DNA of 64,000 nucleotides from Chitinophaga pinensis (GTDB lineage Bacteria; Bacteroidota; Bacteroidia; Chitinophagales; CAMDFR01): NCBI GenBank assembly GCA_945860705.1, contig CAMART010000012.1, positions 1 to 64,000 of the forward strand, read 5' to 3'. Shown piece by piece: positions 17,059 to 27,079 of this stretch (position 1 is its first letter; each line of letters starts with the position of its first letter). The notes under the pieces were generated by a model. It saw only the letters and a program-made list of their open reading frames with translations, ran no database searches and was not told where the DNA came from. The position numbers and the translations under genes were made by a program.

Positions 17059-18573
17059 ATGAAAGACTTTTATAAAAAAACACTACCGCTATTATTAATA
17101 GCTTTTGCTTTGAGTGTAATTGTTCGAATTCCTACACTCGACAGAAAGCTTTCGCATCATCATGAACTTTGTACAGCGCTAGTGATGACCACTCTCGAAA
17201 ACTGGTGGGACGGAGGCATAGCTACCTATAAGTGTAATCCTGTAATGACTTGGCAAAACCCCACTGATAAATTTATCAATAATGGTGCTTGTACTACCTA
17301 TAAAATGGTAGATAAAAATGGCAATTTCTATTATGTATCTCATCCACCATTTGCCTATTATTTACCATATTTCATTTTTAATATTATCGGTCAAAGACCT
17401 ACTGTGCTTGGCTTGCAGATAATCAACTTGTGTTTAAATTTTCTCACGGCATTTTTTGTATACTTGATTGTAGGTTTGCTTTGTATCAAAAAAGGTAGAA
17501 GCACTATTTTTTATCCCGCCTATATTGCGTTCTGTGTTTACTTGTTTAATCCTGCTACGCTTTGGTTTCAGAGCAATGTATATATGAGCGATATGTTGGT
17601 GCATTTGTTTTTTGTCATCATGACTTATATCACGTTGAAAATGCTCATGCGAGAAAAATTCAATGTGCCGAAATATATTATTTGGTACGGAATCGTGTTG
17701 GCTATGATGTGTTATACCTCTTGGTTGGGTTATGTATTTGTGGCAGTAGTTATCGTTTATAGTTTTTGGAAATTGCAATTTGTGAGTGGTTTCAAAACAC
17801 TAATCGCAGTAACGGTTTTAGTCAGTTTATCGATTTTATGTTTAACGATTTATCAGTATAGCCAAATAAATGGATTGGATGCATATATCGGCGAAATGAA
17901 AGCCAGATATGCAGTTCGTGGCGTGGTACCAATTGGTGTATCAGGATTGTTTGCAAATATTTTAGGCGTATTAGTCAATATCAAAAATCTTTTAGTCAAC
18001 TATATCATTCATTATAATCTAATATATTTATGGTTGATTGGAGTATTCTTTTTTGTGATGAGTAAGAAAAAAACCAATTTTGTTTTCACTCGAAATGGCT
18101 ATCGATTCTTGATTTTATCGGGCTTCACAATTTTGTTTTTTCACATCATCTTTTTAGAATATTCGCATCACGATTTTTCTGTATTGTATGGTTCGTTGAT
18201 GCTTTCGGTGATTGTAGGAATTTTATTTCACAAAATATTATTTACACGTAGAGTAAAACCAAGATGGATCAATGTATCTATCATAGTGATGTGTTGCTTG
18301 ATGGTAATTGAATTTTGGACGATGAATAGAGTGTTTGACACTAAAGAAAAAAGCAATCAAGAAACACTGCTTGATAAAAAAGATTATGTGCTTTTTAAGA
18401 TAAGAAAAGATTCAGAAAAAATGAATCTTCTAGATATCTATCCATACAAAAGAAACATCAAAAATGTAAGTAATATGGAAGAAGCGCAGGCTTTTTTAAG
18501 AGCACATCATCAAGCAAAAGGTTATATACTCAATTATGAATTAACGAATATTTCTCCTGAAATAATTCCTTAA
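17059..18573 (+). CDS. Polytopic membrane protein, GT-C glycosyltransferase-like
   Basis: A 504-residue inner-membrane protein with about ten hydrophobic helices. The first helix runs into a loop, IPTLDRKLSHHHELCTALVM, and a second loop has SHPPFAYYLPYFIF. This is the layout of GT-C (ArnT/PMT-like) lipid-linked sugar transferases, where an acidic residue in the first loop is catalytic. The family fit is by shape and motif; the sugar donor and acceptor are unknown. It ends directly at the convergent hydratase gene with no gap. Confidence 0.75.
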   Translation: MKDFYKKTLPLLLIAFALSVIVRIPTLDRKLSHHHELCTALVMTTLENWWDGGIATYKCNPVMTWQNPTDKFINNGACTTYKMVDKNGNFYYVSHPPFAYYLPYFIFNIIGQRPTVLGLQIINLCLNFLTAFFVYLIVGLLCIKKGRSTIFYPAYIAFCVYLFNPATLWFQSNVYMSDMLVHLFFVIMTYITLKMLMREKFNVPKYIIWYGIVLAMMCYTSWLGYVFVAVVIVYSFWKLQFVSGFKTLIAVTVLVSLSILCLTIYQYSQINGLDAYIGEMKARYAVRGVVPIGVSGLFANILGVLVNIKNLLVNYIIHYNLIYLWLIGVFFFVMSKKKTNFVFTRNGYRFLILSGFTILFFHIIFLEYSHHDFSVLYGSLMLSVIVGILFHKILFTRRVKPRWINVSIIVMCCLMVIEFWTMNRVFDTKEKSNQETLLDKKDYVLFKIRKDSEKMNLLDIYPYKRNIKNVSNMEEAQAFLRAHHQAKGYILNYELTNISPEIIP

Positions 18574-19356
18574 TTATTTCCCCTTAAATTCTGGTTTTCT
18601 TTTTTGTAAGAAAGCAGTAGTACCTTCTTTAAAATCTTCGCTGGAACCTGCTATGGTTTGGCAATATTTTTCGTATTCCAACATCGTTTCTAGATTTTCG
18701 TTCATGCCTTTATTCAACATTTTTTTCATCAATGCAATCGCTTTGGTTGGTGCTACAGCATATCTTGAAGCATAATTCATCACAGCATTATCTAGCTCTT
18801 CTGGACTAGCTACTGCATTTATGATACCTAGCTGATGTGCTTCTGTAGCAGAAATTTTATTGCCTAAAGTGCTCCATTCAAAAGCTTTGTGATAGCCTAC
18901 CAATCTTGGTAAAAAATAAGATGAACCCGAATCAAGCACCAAACCTATATTGACAAAAACTTCTATCATACTAGCTTCTGTACTTGCAACGATGATGTCG
19001 CAAGCCAATGCCAATGAACAACCTGCACCTGCTGCAACTCCATTCATTCTACAAATAATAGGTTTGGGCATAGTACGAATCAAAGTAATAATCGGATTAT
19101 ATCTTTTATCGAGAGATTCTCTAAAATTTATTTCTTTTCCTGGTTCTCTATCTTTCAAGTCTTGTCCGCTACAAAATGCTTTTCCTGCTCCGCTTAATAT
19201 CACTACTCGTGCATTATCGTCTTTAGTTGCAGATTTCAGCGCATCTATCAATTCAAAACTCATTTCATTATTAAACGAATTATACGAATCTGGTCTATTA
19301 AGTGTAATAGAACAAATTCCATTTTCTATTGAGTAAAGTATATTTTTATAATCCAT
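18574..19356 (-). CDS. Enoyl-CoA hydratase/isomerase family protein, PaaG-like
   Basis: The 260-residue crotonase-fold protein has the CoA-binding FCSGQDLKDR segment, the oxyanion-hole GVAAGAGCSLALACD, and the active-site loop NIGLVLDSGSSYFLPRLVG, with the acidic residue pattern of PaaG-type 1,2-epoxyphenylacetyl-CoA isomerases. No other phenylacetate genes are near, so the substrate may be another acyl-CoA. It is monocistronic. A hairpin with a T-run upstream of it belongs to the sugar-nucleotide operon. Confidence 0.88.
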   Translation of the reverse strand: MDYKNILYSIENGICSITLNRPDSYNSFNNEMSFELIDALKSATKDDNARVVILSGAGKAFCSGQDLKDREPGKEINFRESLDKRYNPIITLIRTMPKPIICRMNGVAAGAGCSLALACDIIVASTEASMIEVFVNIGLVLDSGSSYFLPRLVGYHKAFEWSTLGNKISATEAHQLGIINAVASPEELDNAVMNYASRYAVAPTKAIALMKKMLNKGMNENLETMLEYEKYCQTIAGSSEDFKEGTTAFLQKRKPEFKGK

Positions 19357-19396
19357 GATTTATTGTTTTTAGCGTTGCTCAAAGTTATTAAAATAA

Positions 19397-19424
19397 AAAT
19401 GCCTGAGCAAAAACTCAGGCATTT
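19397..19424 (-). terminator. Intrinsic terminator of the rfbA-epimerase operon
   Basis: AAATGCCTGAG and CTCAGGCATTT pair over 11 bp around a six-base loop. On the minus strand the stem runs into TTTTTATTTT. It is about 140 bases beyond the epimerase stop and just before the PaaG-like gene starts. Confidence 0.8.
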
Positions 19425-19566
19425 AATAATAATTTCTATATCAACTATTTTGAATACCCTTTAGATTGCTATTAACTTTTACATTATCAATGCATTAATG
19501 CCTATGTGTATTCTTGCATTCGGCGATTTATGTGGTTAATACAATTAAATATTATTTAAGAGAATA

Positions 19567-20517
19567 CTAGATAATCAAACTTGGATTGTCTAGTATTTTT
19601 TTTATGCCATCTTCCATAGGAGTAAGATCGCGACCTAGCAAAGCTCTCATTTTAGTAACATCTGGTTTTCTACGAGACATATCTCCCTCCATCAATGGTG
19701 GCAAATATTTTATTTGAGATTTTGAACCAGTGAGTGTGATAATCATTTTTGCTAAATCAATGATTTGTATTTCATTGTCACTACCTATGTTTACAACATC
19801 ATTGATATGTTTATCGCCATATGCAGCATTGGCGCATGCTTCTATATTATCATCAACATAACAAAAAGTACGTGTTTGTGAACCATCACCATATATCGTG
19901 ATATCTTCATTTGCTAGCGCATTTTTAATAAACTTACTCATCACAAAATCAGTGCTTTGTTTAGGTCCATAAGTATTGAAAAAACGGAACACTGTATAAT
20001 CAAGACCATATTCTTTTTCATAAGATTTCAAAAAAGATTCTCCAACATTTTTTACAACAGCGTATGGAAGACGAGAATTCAATGGAGTAGTCAATTCATT
20101 TTGTGGATGCTCAAAAGGCTCGCCATATACTTCAGAGGATGATGAATAAAACACTCTTTTTACACCCGTGTTTTTACATAAATCTAAAAGGTATTTAAAT
20201 CCTTGAATATCATTCAACACCATGATAGGGTTGTCAAGTGTGCGTTGCACTCCCACTACTGCTGCATAATGAAATACATAATCAAAACTATTATTAAGCA
20301 TCACTGCTGAAATATCTGTATAATTATTGGCGTCTGCATTTACAAACTGCCAATTTTTTAAATCTTTGCTAGGTAATCTTTTTTTGCTACCAGTGAGTAG
20401 ATTGTCCATAATAACTACAAAGTTTTCTGGATTTTCCATCATTTTATCTGCCATACATGAGCCAACAAAACCGGCTCCTCCTGTTACAAGGATAATTCTT
20501 TTGTAATTTAAATTCAT
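19567..20517 (-). CDS. NAD-dependent nucleotide-sugar epimerase/dehydratase
   Basis: A 316-residue extended short-chain dehydrogenase. The N-terminal Rossmann motif is TGGAGFVGS, the active-site Tyr and Lys are in YAVVK, with Ser in SSSSEVYGEP, and the substrate loop is RFFNTYGPKQ. It resembles UDP-glucuronate decarboxylases and UDP-glucose 4-epimerases. I cannot choose between them without a tree. It is 10 bases downstream of rfbA, so it likely acts in the same surface-polysaccharide sugar pathway. Confidence 0.87.
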   Translation of the reverse strand: MNLNYKRIILVTGGAGFVGSCMADKMMENPENFVVIMDNLLTGSKKRLPSKDLKNWQFVNADANNYTDISAVMLNNSFDYVFHYAAVVGVQRTLDNPIMVLNDIQGFKYLLDLCKNTGVKRVFYSSSSEVYGEPFEHPQNELTTPLNSRLPYAVVKNVGESFLKSYEKEYGLDYTVFRFFNTYGPKQSTDFVMSKFIKNALANEDITIYGDGSQTRTFCYVDDNIEACANAAYGDKHINDVVNIGSDNEIQIIDLAKMIITLTGSKSQIKYLPPLMEGDMSRRKPDVTKMRALLGRDLTPMEDGIKKILDNPSLII

Positions 20518-20527
20518 ATTTTGGGTA

Positions 20528-21388
20528 CTATTTTACTAAGTCTAATAAATATTGTCCATAGCCACTTTTAAGAAGAGGGGTTGCTATATCAATTAGTTGC
20601 ATTTTGTCAATAAATTTTTCTTGGTAAGCAATTTCTTCTATACAACCAATTTTTAATCCTTGTCTTTCTTCTATCACTTGTACAAATTGAGAAGCTTGCA
20701 TCAATGAATTAAAGGTACCTGTATCTAGCCATGCAGTGCCTCTATCAAGTACCCCTACTTTTAATCTGTTTCTTCTGAGGTATTCTTTATTTACGTCTGT
20801 GATCTCATATTCACCTCTAGCACTTGGTTCTAGTTTTTCAGCTATTTCCACTACCGAATTATCATAAAAGTATAAACCTGGAACGGCATAATTACTTTTA
20901 GGAATAGCTGGTTTTTCTTCTATGCTTATTGCGTTACCGTCTTTATCAAATTCTACAACACCATAGCTTTTTGGGTCACTCACATGATATGCAAAAATGA
21001 CTCCTCCCTCTGGTTTTGTATATTCTTTAAGCATAGAGCCCATAGTTGAACCATAAAATATATTATCACCTAATACTAGAGCTACATTGTCATCACCTAT
21101 AAATTCTTTTCCTAATACAAATGCTTGAGCTAGGCCATTTGGTGTTTCTTGTATTTTGTATGAAAACTTACAGCCTATTCTACTTCCATCACCTAAAAGT
21201 CTTTGAAAATTTGGCAAATCTACGGGAGTAGAAATAATCAAAATCTCTCTGATACCAGCTAGCATCAAGGTAGAAAGAGGGTAATAAATCATTGGTTTGT
21301 CATAGATAGGCATGCTTTGTTTGCTTATTGCCAATGTGATTGGGTGCAATCTTGTACCTGCTCCTCCTGCTAGTATAATTCCTTTCAT
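20528..21388 (-). CDS. rfbA: Glucose-1-phosphate thymidylyltransferase
   Basis: RfbA makes dTDP-glucose, the first step to dTDP-rhamnose and related sugars. I start at the ATG giving [18 protein letters not shown], since the 11 extra residues upstream are not conserved in the family. The signature GGAGTRL...K is at the N-terminus, with [24 protein letters not shown], the VLGDNIFYG sugar-nucleotide loop, and [10 protein letters not shown]. The 286-residue length is typical. rfbB, rfbC and rfbD are not in the window, so the final sugar is unclear. Confidence 0.95.
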   Translation of the reverse strand: MKGIILAGGAGTRLHPITLAISKQSMPIYDKPMIYYPLSTLMLAGIREILIISTPVDLPNFQRLLGDGSRIGCKFSYKIQETPNGLAQAFVLGKEFIGDDNVALVLGDNIFYGSTMGSMLKEYTKPEGGVIFAYHVSDPKSYGVVEFDKDGNAISIEEKPAIPKSNYAVPGLYFYDNSVVEIAEKLEPSARGEYEITDVNKEYLRRNRLKVGVLDRGTAWLDTGTFNSLMQASQFVQVIEERQGLKIGCIEEIAYQEKFIDKMQLIDIATPLLKSGYGQYLLDLVK

Positions 21389-21525
21389 AAACAACTTTGT
21401 ATATTTGTTAACTAATAACAAAGATAATGGTTTCTAATTAATTGTATTTATTCATATATGTTTTGACACTAAGAACCAAATGATTATTACTGTGTTAATA
21501 CTTTACTAATAATAAAATAATAGAC

Positions 21526-21912
21526 ATGATAGAAAAGACAGATGAAGAATGGAAAAAGATTTTAAGTGACGAAGAATATGATGTACTTAGAAAAAAGGGC
21601 ACAGAAAGAGCCTTTACTGGGAAATATGATAAGTTTTTTGAAGAAGGCATTTATTATTGTGCTGGATGCGAAACTAAATTATTTACTCACGAAGGGAAAT
21701 TTGATAGCGGGTGCGGATGGCCTGCATTTCACACACCAGCGGTAGATGAAAACATAAAATACGAGATGGATGAATCACATGGAATGAAAAGAGTAGAAAT
21801 CATGTGTGCCAACTGTGGTGGACATTTAGGACATGTGTTTAATGATGGGCCCGTAGGAAAAGGCTATAGATATTGTGTAAATTCGCTAAGCATAAAACAT
21901 AAAAAAGAATAA
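21526..21912 (+). CDS. msrB: Peptide-methionine (R)-S-oxide reductase
   Basis: MsrB reduces the R-sulfoxide of methionine in proteins. The 128-residue protein has the zinc-binding cysteines CAGC (45, 48) and CANC (94, 97), the substrate motif GCGWPAFH and the catalytic Cys117 in RYCVNSLS. The second redox cysteine is probably Cys63. No signal peptide, so it is cytosolic. It is convergent with the desaturase gene 4 bases away. Confidence 0.95.
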   Translation: MIEKTDEEWKKILSDEEYDVLRKKGTERAFTGKYDKFFEEGIYYCAGCETKLFTHEGKFDSGCGWPAFHTPAVDENIKYEMDESHGMKRVEIMCANCGGHLGHVFNDGPVGKGYRYCVNSLSIKHKKE

Positions 21913-21916
21913 TAAA

Positions 21917-23020
21917 CTACGCTGCAATTGCTGTTTCGTCTACAGATAATTCTTTAAGAACATGATAATGCGATGCTATCGCTGCAGAGAACGTATCAAA
22001 CTCATTATATGGCAAACCAAATTCTTCTGCTGTTTGTTTTACTATAGGAGCTAATGCTTCATAGTGTATATGACAAATAGTAGGAAATAGATGATGTTCT
22101 ATTTGAAAATTTAATCCTCCTGCATACCAATTTAGTATTTTATTTTTTCTAGCAAAATTCGCAGTAGTCAATAATTCATGAACTGCCCATGCGTTTTCTA
22201 TTTCATTGGCATCATTAGGCATAGGAAACTCTGCTTCACCTACCACATGAGCTGGCTGAAAAATCAACGATAAAATTACTCCTGCTACTAAGTGCATTGT
22301 AAGAAAACAAAGTAAATATTGCCACCAAATCACATCAAAAAACATCAAAGGAATAGCTACAGTATATGCAAGATAAGCAAGTTTTGAAAAAATGATAATA
22401 CTAAGTTCTTTTGCTGTAGTGGTTTGACCATAATAGATATTTTCTCTATCGTATTTCATCAGTTTTTTAAGATCTTTGATTACTACCCAAGAAATAGTAA
22501 CTAGGCTATATAAAGCAAAAGCGTAATAATGTTGGAATTTATGCCAAGATTTATGTGCTGCGCCTTTTGAAAACCGCACGACTATACCCGCATCCAAATC
22601 TTCATCATGACCGTGTATATTGGTATATGTATGATGTAGTACATTGTGCTGTACTTGCCAAGTGTAAGCATTTCCGCCTACCATATTGAGCGTATAGCCA
22701 AGTATTTTGTTTACAAGTGCATTGTGTGAATAGGCCTGATGATTGGCATCGTGCATCACTGATAAGCCTATACCTGCAAGACCAAAACCCCATATAATAG
22801 CCAATCCTAGATTGACATAAAAGGGCAAAGAAAAAACCAAGATACAAATAAAGGGAATAAAGTACATCAACAACATTGCTATTGTTTTGATGACCATACT
22901 GCTATTTGCTTTTTTATCTATGTTGTTCTCTGTAAAATACGAATCTACTCTTTTTTTTAATAGGGGGAAAAATTGAGAATAAGATTCATTTTTGTTTTTG
23001 AATTTAATTTTTGTGTTCAA
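21917..23020 (-). CDS. Membrane fatty-acid desaturase
   Basis: A 367-residue di-iron desaturase of the acyl-CoA / front-end type. The three histidine boxes are HDANH (90-94), HNVLHH (125-130) and QIEHH (306-310); Q at the start of the third box is typical of delta-5/6-like desaturases. There are two pairs of long hydrophobic segments (about 45-88 and about 205-255). It would introduce a double bond into membrane lipids; regiospecificity cannot be read from sequence. Confidence 0.9.
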   Translation of the reverse strand: MNTKIKFKNKNESYSQFFPLLKKRVDSYFTENNIDKKANSSMVIKTIAMLLMYFIPFICILVFSLPFYVNLGLAIIWGFGLAGIGLSVMHDANHQAYSHNALVNKILGYTLNMVGGNAYTWQVQHNVLHHTYTNIHGHDEDLDAGIVVRFSKGAAHKSWHKFQHYYAFALYSLVTISWVVIKDLKKLMKYDRENIYYGQTTTAKELSIIIFSKLAYLAYTVAIPLMFFDVIWWQYLLCFLTMHLVAGVILSLIFQPAHVVGEAEFPMPNDANEIENAWAVHELLTTANFARKNKILNWYAGGLNFQIEHHLFPTICHIHYEALAPIVKQTAEEFGLPYNEFDTFSAAIASHYHVLKELSVDETAIAA

Positions 23021-23117
23021 TAATTGTGGTGTTTGTTTCGTTCGATATCAAAGATAAGTGAAAAAATCGAAAAATGATTACTTTAGCTATCTGTTTAACT
23101 TTTCTTATGAATATTGA

Positions 23118-23789
23118 ATGGCTTTAGATAGTTTATTTTTGCATGAAACAAAAAAACGTATGATTTCTGAATTGCTTGATAAATATATAAACGAAAATTC
23201 TTCAGAAGAAGATAACAATCTGAAAGAGCTATATAGAGAAACACAATTGAAGGTACTCATGCCACACATGTGTAGTGGTCATTTACAAGGCCAATTGTTA
23301 TATCTTTTATCAAAAATATCAAGATGTAAAAATATTTTAGAAATAGGTACATTTACTGGATACGCTACCATTTGCATGGCTAAAGGAATGCTTGAAAATG
23401 GAATTGTAGACACTATAGATATCAATAGAGAACTGGAAGATGTTTGTCAAAAGTATTTTGAAAAATGTGGTGTAAAAGAACAAATAAGAATGCATATAGG
23501 CAAGGCTACAGAAATTATTCCGACTTTAGATAAAAAATATGATTTAGTGTTTATTGATGCTGATAAAGCAAACTATGCTATATATTTTGATTTGGTATTT
23601 GACAAAGTAAGTGCTGGTGGGCTCATCATAGCAGACAATATATTATGGAAGGGAGAGGTAGTGAATGAAAAAAAATCTAAAGATTGTGAAGCGATGCATC
23701 AATATAATCTTAAAATAAAAAACGACTCAAGAGTGGAGTCTATTATTTTATCATTAAGAGATGGACTTAATATCGCTAGAAAAAAATAA
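23118..23789 (+). CDS. SAM-dependent O-methyltransferase
   Basis: A 223-residue class I methyltransferase of the catechol/caffeoyl-CoA OMT type. Seen are ILEIGTFTGYATICMA (SAM motif I), VDTIDINRELEDVC, the metal-binding VFIDADKANY and the SAGGLIIADNILWKGEVV loop. Substrate unknown. It is divergent from the desaturase gene and ends 2 bases before a convergent lipoprotein gene. Confidence 0.88.
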   Translation: MALDSLFLHETKKRMISELLDKYINENSSEEDNNLKELYRETQLKVLMPHMCSGHLQGQLLYLLSKISRCKNILEIGTFTGYATICMAKGMLENGIVDTIDINRELEDVCQKYFEKCGVKEQIRMHIGKATEIIPTLDKKYDLVFIDADKANYAIYFDLVFDKVSAGGLIIADNILWKGEVVNEKKSKDCEAMHQYNLKIKNDSRVESIILSLRDGLNIARKK

Positions 23790-23791
23790 TT

Positions 23792-24679
23792 TTAGTTACA
23801 ATTTCCATTAACACAATTAAAGCTATAATTGGTTTCTTCTGTTTTTATATCTTCTATTCGCTGTTTGATGCGCTCTTCTTCATAGGCTTCATGTGTATAT
23901 GCTTCTAGTATCTTATTATATTCCGTTAACACTCTTTCCTTTGAATAGGCATATTTTTCTATAAAAATATCTTCCCAAATTTTATCATAGATTTTTTGAT
24001 ACTGTTTTTTAAACAAGCTACTTTGTAGCATGCTAAAATATAATTGCTGAAGAATATTGGAAGTACTATTGTCTCCCATTTTATTATAAATATGTTTGTT
24101 TAGCTCCAATAAATTATTAGATAAAATATAGTTTTTGCTTCCGACTGTTGTATAATATGAATTTAAAAATTTAAAATAATTATCATCGTTTATTCCTGTA
24201 GTTTTTTTGCAAAACAAAATAGCTTTTTGATTGCTAATATATATTTGTGGTATTTTATTTTTTTCATAATATTGAAATCCGCAGAGCTTTAAGTTGCTGG
24301 CAAGGCTATCACAATGTATAGTAAATAGATTTTTTACACTATCATTTTTTATAGATTTGTATTGCAATAATAAATCTTGATTCAATTCTTTTTCTAATAA
24401 AAGAAATTGCTCATAATAGTTTTCTATTGCTTTATCTGAATTTAAATGTTTAGATTTTAGAAGCAATTGCTCCAGTTTATAAGTAGTAGCGCCGCTTAAT
24501 TTTAGATTGAAAGAATCTGAAACTATAAACGAATCTTGAGTGCTATTGGTAGCAGAGTCTATAAAGGTTATTGTAGTGCTTTCGTTTATTTCTTCATTAG
24601 AAGTCGGTTTCTTTTCTTTACAAGAAAAAGCGCTTATGATTATTATGGCAAAAAGAAATAAATATATTTGTTGTTTCAC
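23792..24679 (-). CDS. Hypothetical lipoprotein
   Basis: The 295-residue product has a lipoprotein signal (IIIISAFSC, Cys20) and then a Ser/Thr-rich linker. The rest is Lys, Asn and Leu-rich and predicted alpha-helical, with a YEEERIKQRIEDIK helix near the end and a Cys pair in the tail (NCVNGNC). I do not recognise a family. It is divergent from the UvrD-family helicase gene across 72 bases. Confidence 0.7.
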   Translation of the reverse strand: MKQQIYLFLFAIIIISAFSCKEKKPTSNEEINESTTITFIDSATNSTQDSFIVSDSFNLKLSGATTYKLEQLLLKSKHLNSDKAIENYYEQFLLLEKELNQDLLLQYKSIKNDSVKNLFTIHCDSLASNLKLCGFQYYEKNKIPQIYISNQKAILFCKKTTGINDDNYFKFLNSYYTTVGSKNYILSNNLLELNKHIYNKMGDNSTSNILQQLYFSMLQSSLFKKQYQKIYDKIWEDIFIEKYAYSKERVLTEYNKILEAYTHEAYEEERIKQRIEDIKTEETNYSFNCVNGNCN

Positions 24680-24751
24680 CCTACAAATATAAAGTACTCT
24701 TTGTGTATAAATAGAAAAAGCTATTTGATAGTAAAAAACTAATTTTGCCCT

Positions 24752-27010
24752 ATGTCTTTTTTAGATGAACTAAACGAACCTCAACGAGAAGCAGTGACCA
24801 ATATAAATGGCCCTGTGATGATAGTGGCTGGCCCAGGATCTGGTAAAACACGCGTACTTACTTATAGAATTGCACATATGATAAAAAGTGGTGTAGAGCC
24901 GTTTTCTATCATGTCGCTTACTTTTACCAATAAAGCTGCTGCTGAGATGCGTCATCGTATAGAAAAAGTAATCGGTGGCTCTGAAGCACGCAATATTTTT
25001 ATGGGTACTTTTCACTCTGTATTTGCAAGACTACTTCGTGTAGATGCTCCTAGACTTGGTTATCCGAGCAATTTTACTATATATGATACTTCAGATTCTT
25101 TGAGTATGATCAAACAAATCATCAAAGAACTACAACTAAACGACAAAACATATAAACCCAACCAAGTATACAATAGAATCAGTAGTGCAAAAAACGCATT
25201 GATAAGTCCTGCTCAATATAAACTAGATACTGAGATCACTAGTGAAGATATACAAACGCACAGACCTCTCATGGGTCAGTTATACGAGACATATGCAAAG
25301 AGGTGTTTTCAAAGTGGTGCAATGGATTTTGATGATTTATTATATAAAACATACGAACTACTCGTGCGATTTCCTGATGTATTGTACAAATATCAGCATC
25401 GATTTAAATACTTAATGATAGATGAGTTTCAAGATACCAACTTTGCTCAATATAGCATAGTAAAAAAAATAGCGGACGTGTATCAAAACGTATGTGTGGT
25501 AGGCGATGATGCACAAAGTATCTATGCTTTTAGAGGTGCTACGATAGAAAATATTTTAAATTTTCAAAAAGACTATCCGGAGTTAAAAGTTTTTAAACTA
25601 GAACAAAACTATAGAAGCACCAAAAATATTGTAAAAGCGGCGAATCACTTAATCGTGAATAACAAAAACCAATTGCAAAAAACTATTTGGACGGATAATG
25701 ACCACGGTGATAAAATAAAATTACTCAAAGCTAGTAGTGATAATGAAGAAGCTAAGCTGGTGACTGATTTGATTTTTGAATATAAAATGCGTCATCATTT
25801 TAATAATAAAGATTTTGCTATTTTATACAGAACCAATGCACAAAGTAGAGCTTTTGAAGAGGCGCTTAGAAGAAAAAATATTCCATATGTAGTATATGGT
25901 GGTATGTCTTTTTATCAAAGAAAAGAAATAAAAGACTTGATAGCCTATCTTCGACTCACTGTAAATCCTCAAGATGAAGAAGCCTGGAGAAGAATCATCA
26001 ATTATCCTACTCGAGGTATCGGTAAGACTACTGTGGAGCGTGTCATAGTTTTGGCTAGCGAAAAAGGAACGAATATTTGGGATATCTGCGAGAATATTTA
26101 TTTAACTGATGTAGGAGGCAAAGCGGCACAAAATATCACAGCTTTTACTATGATGATAAAAAGCTTTCAAACGCTTTTAGAAAAACAAAATGCATTTGAA
26201 CTTGCATCACATATCGCCAAAAGTAGTGGTATACTCAAAGAACTCTATGAAGATAAAACTGTAGAAGGAGTGATGCATTATGAAAACATTCAAGAGTTGC
26301 TCAATGGTATCAAAGAGTTTAGTGAAGCAGACACAGTAGAAGAAGGAAATGAAGACGAGTTTAGTAATGATAGAAGCTTGGGTACATACCTACAAAACAT
26401 CACACTACTTACTTCGCAAGATGAAAAAGTAGCTGTAGAAGATAGTGTGAAGATGATGACCATACACGCTGCAAAAGGATTGGAATTTCCTTGTGTATTT
26501 GTAGCTGGACTTGAAGATAATTTATTTCCTTCCTCTATGAGTTTATATAGTAGAGAAGATTTAGAAGAAGAGCGCAGGTTGTTTTATGTAGCAGTGACAA
26601 GAGCTATGACCTATCTTACATTATCATTTGCTACATCTAGATATAAATTTGGAAGCTTACAATATGGCGAACCATCCAGATTTTTAAATGAAATACCCAA
26701 AGAATTACTCTCATTACAAGGCAGAGAAGAAGAAATAATGAGAGAAGAAGATAGCTTTGTTTCGCCTACAGTACGAAGAATAGTTGCAGGCAATTTTTCT
26801 GCTCAAAAACCAATAACGGCTGATCCAAATTTTGTAGCAAGTGACCCTGAAAAAATAATAGTAGGTTGCGAAGTAGAACATCAAAGATTTGGCACAGGTA
26901 AAGTGGTAGCGATGGATGGTCTAGGCGTAAACAAAATGGCTACCATATTTTTTCCAAGTGCTGGTGAGAAAAAACTGATGTTGAAATTTGCTAAATTGAA
27001 AGTGCTTTAA
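24752..27010 (+). CDS. UvrD/PcrA-family ATP-dependent DNA helicase
   Basis: A 752-residue superfamily 1A 3'-5' helicase. Walker A is AGPGSGKTR, then SLTFTNKAAAEMRHRI (motif Ia), DEFQDT (motif II), GDDAQSIYAFRGA (motif III), the LEQNYRST motif IV, TIHAAKGLEFPCVFVAG (motif V) and VAVTRA (motif VI). The C-terminal VGCEVEHQRFGTGKVVAMDG is the PcrA-type tudor-like tail. It would act in nucleotide excision repair and replication-conflict removal alongside uvrA in the same window. Confidence 0.95.
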   Translation: MSFLDELNEPQREAVTNINGPVMIVAGPGSGKTRVLTYRIAHMIKSGVEPFSIMSLTFTNKAAAEMRHRIEKVIGGSEARNIFMGTFHSVFARLLRVDAPRLGYPSNFTIYDTSDSLSMIKQIIKELQLNDKTYKPNQVYNRISSAKNALISPAQYKLDTEITSEDIQTHRPLMGQLYETYAKRCFQSGAMDFDDLLYKTYELLVRFPDVLYKYQHRFKYLMIDEFQDTNFAQYSIVKKIADVYQNVCVVGDDAQSIYAFRGATIENILNFQKDYPELKVFKLEQNYRSTKNIVKAANHLIVNNKNQLQKTIWTDNDHGDKIKLLKASSDNEEAKLVTDLIFEYKMRHHFNNKDFAILYRTNAQSRAFEEALRRKNIPYVVYGGMSFYQRKEIKDLIAYLRLTVNPQDEEAWRRIINYPTRGIGKTTVERVIVLASEKGTNIWDICENIYLTDVGGKAAQNITAFTMMIKSFQTLLEKQNAFELASHIAKSSGILKELYEDKTVEGVMHYENIQELLNGIKEFSEADTVEEGNEDEFSNDRSLGTYLQNITLLTSQDEKVAVEDSVKMMTIHAAKGLEFPCVFVAGLEDNLFPSSMSLYSREDLEEERRLFYVAVTRAMTYLTLSFATSRYKFGSLQYGEPSRFLNEIPKELLSLQGREEEIMREEDSFVSPTVRRIVAGNFSAQKPITADPNFVASDPEKIIVGCEVEHQRFGTGKVVAMDGLGVNKMATIFFPSAGEKKLMLKFAKLKVL

Positions 27011-27079
27011 AAAAGTATCAAGTATCAAGATATAAGTAATAAGATTTTAAAGCGATAATGAAGTTTAAAGAATTTATAA
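27011..27079. repeat. Short degenerate AT repeat, AGTATCA words
   Basis: The gap has AGTATCAAGTATCAAGATATAAGTA, a run of 7-base words (AGTATCA twice, then imperfect copies). Similar word families occur at 27700-27745, 59740-59790 and 63569-63600. It does not encode anything obvious. Confidence 0.5.
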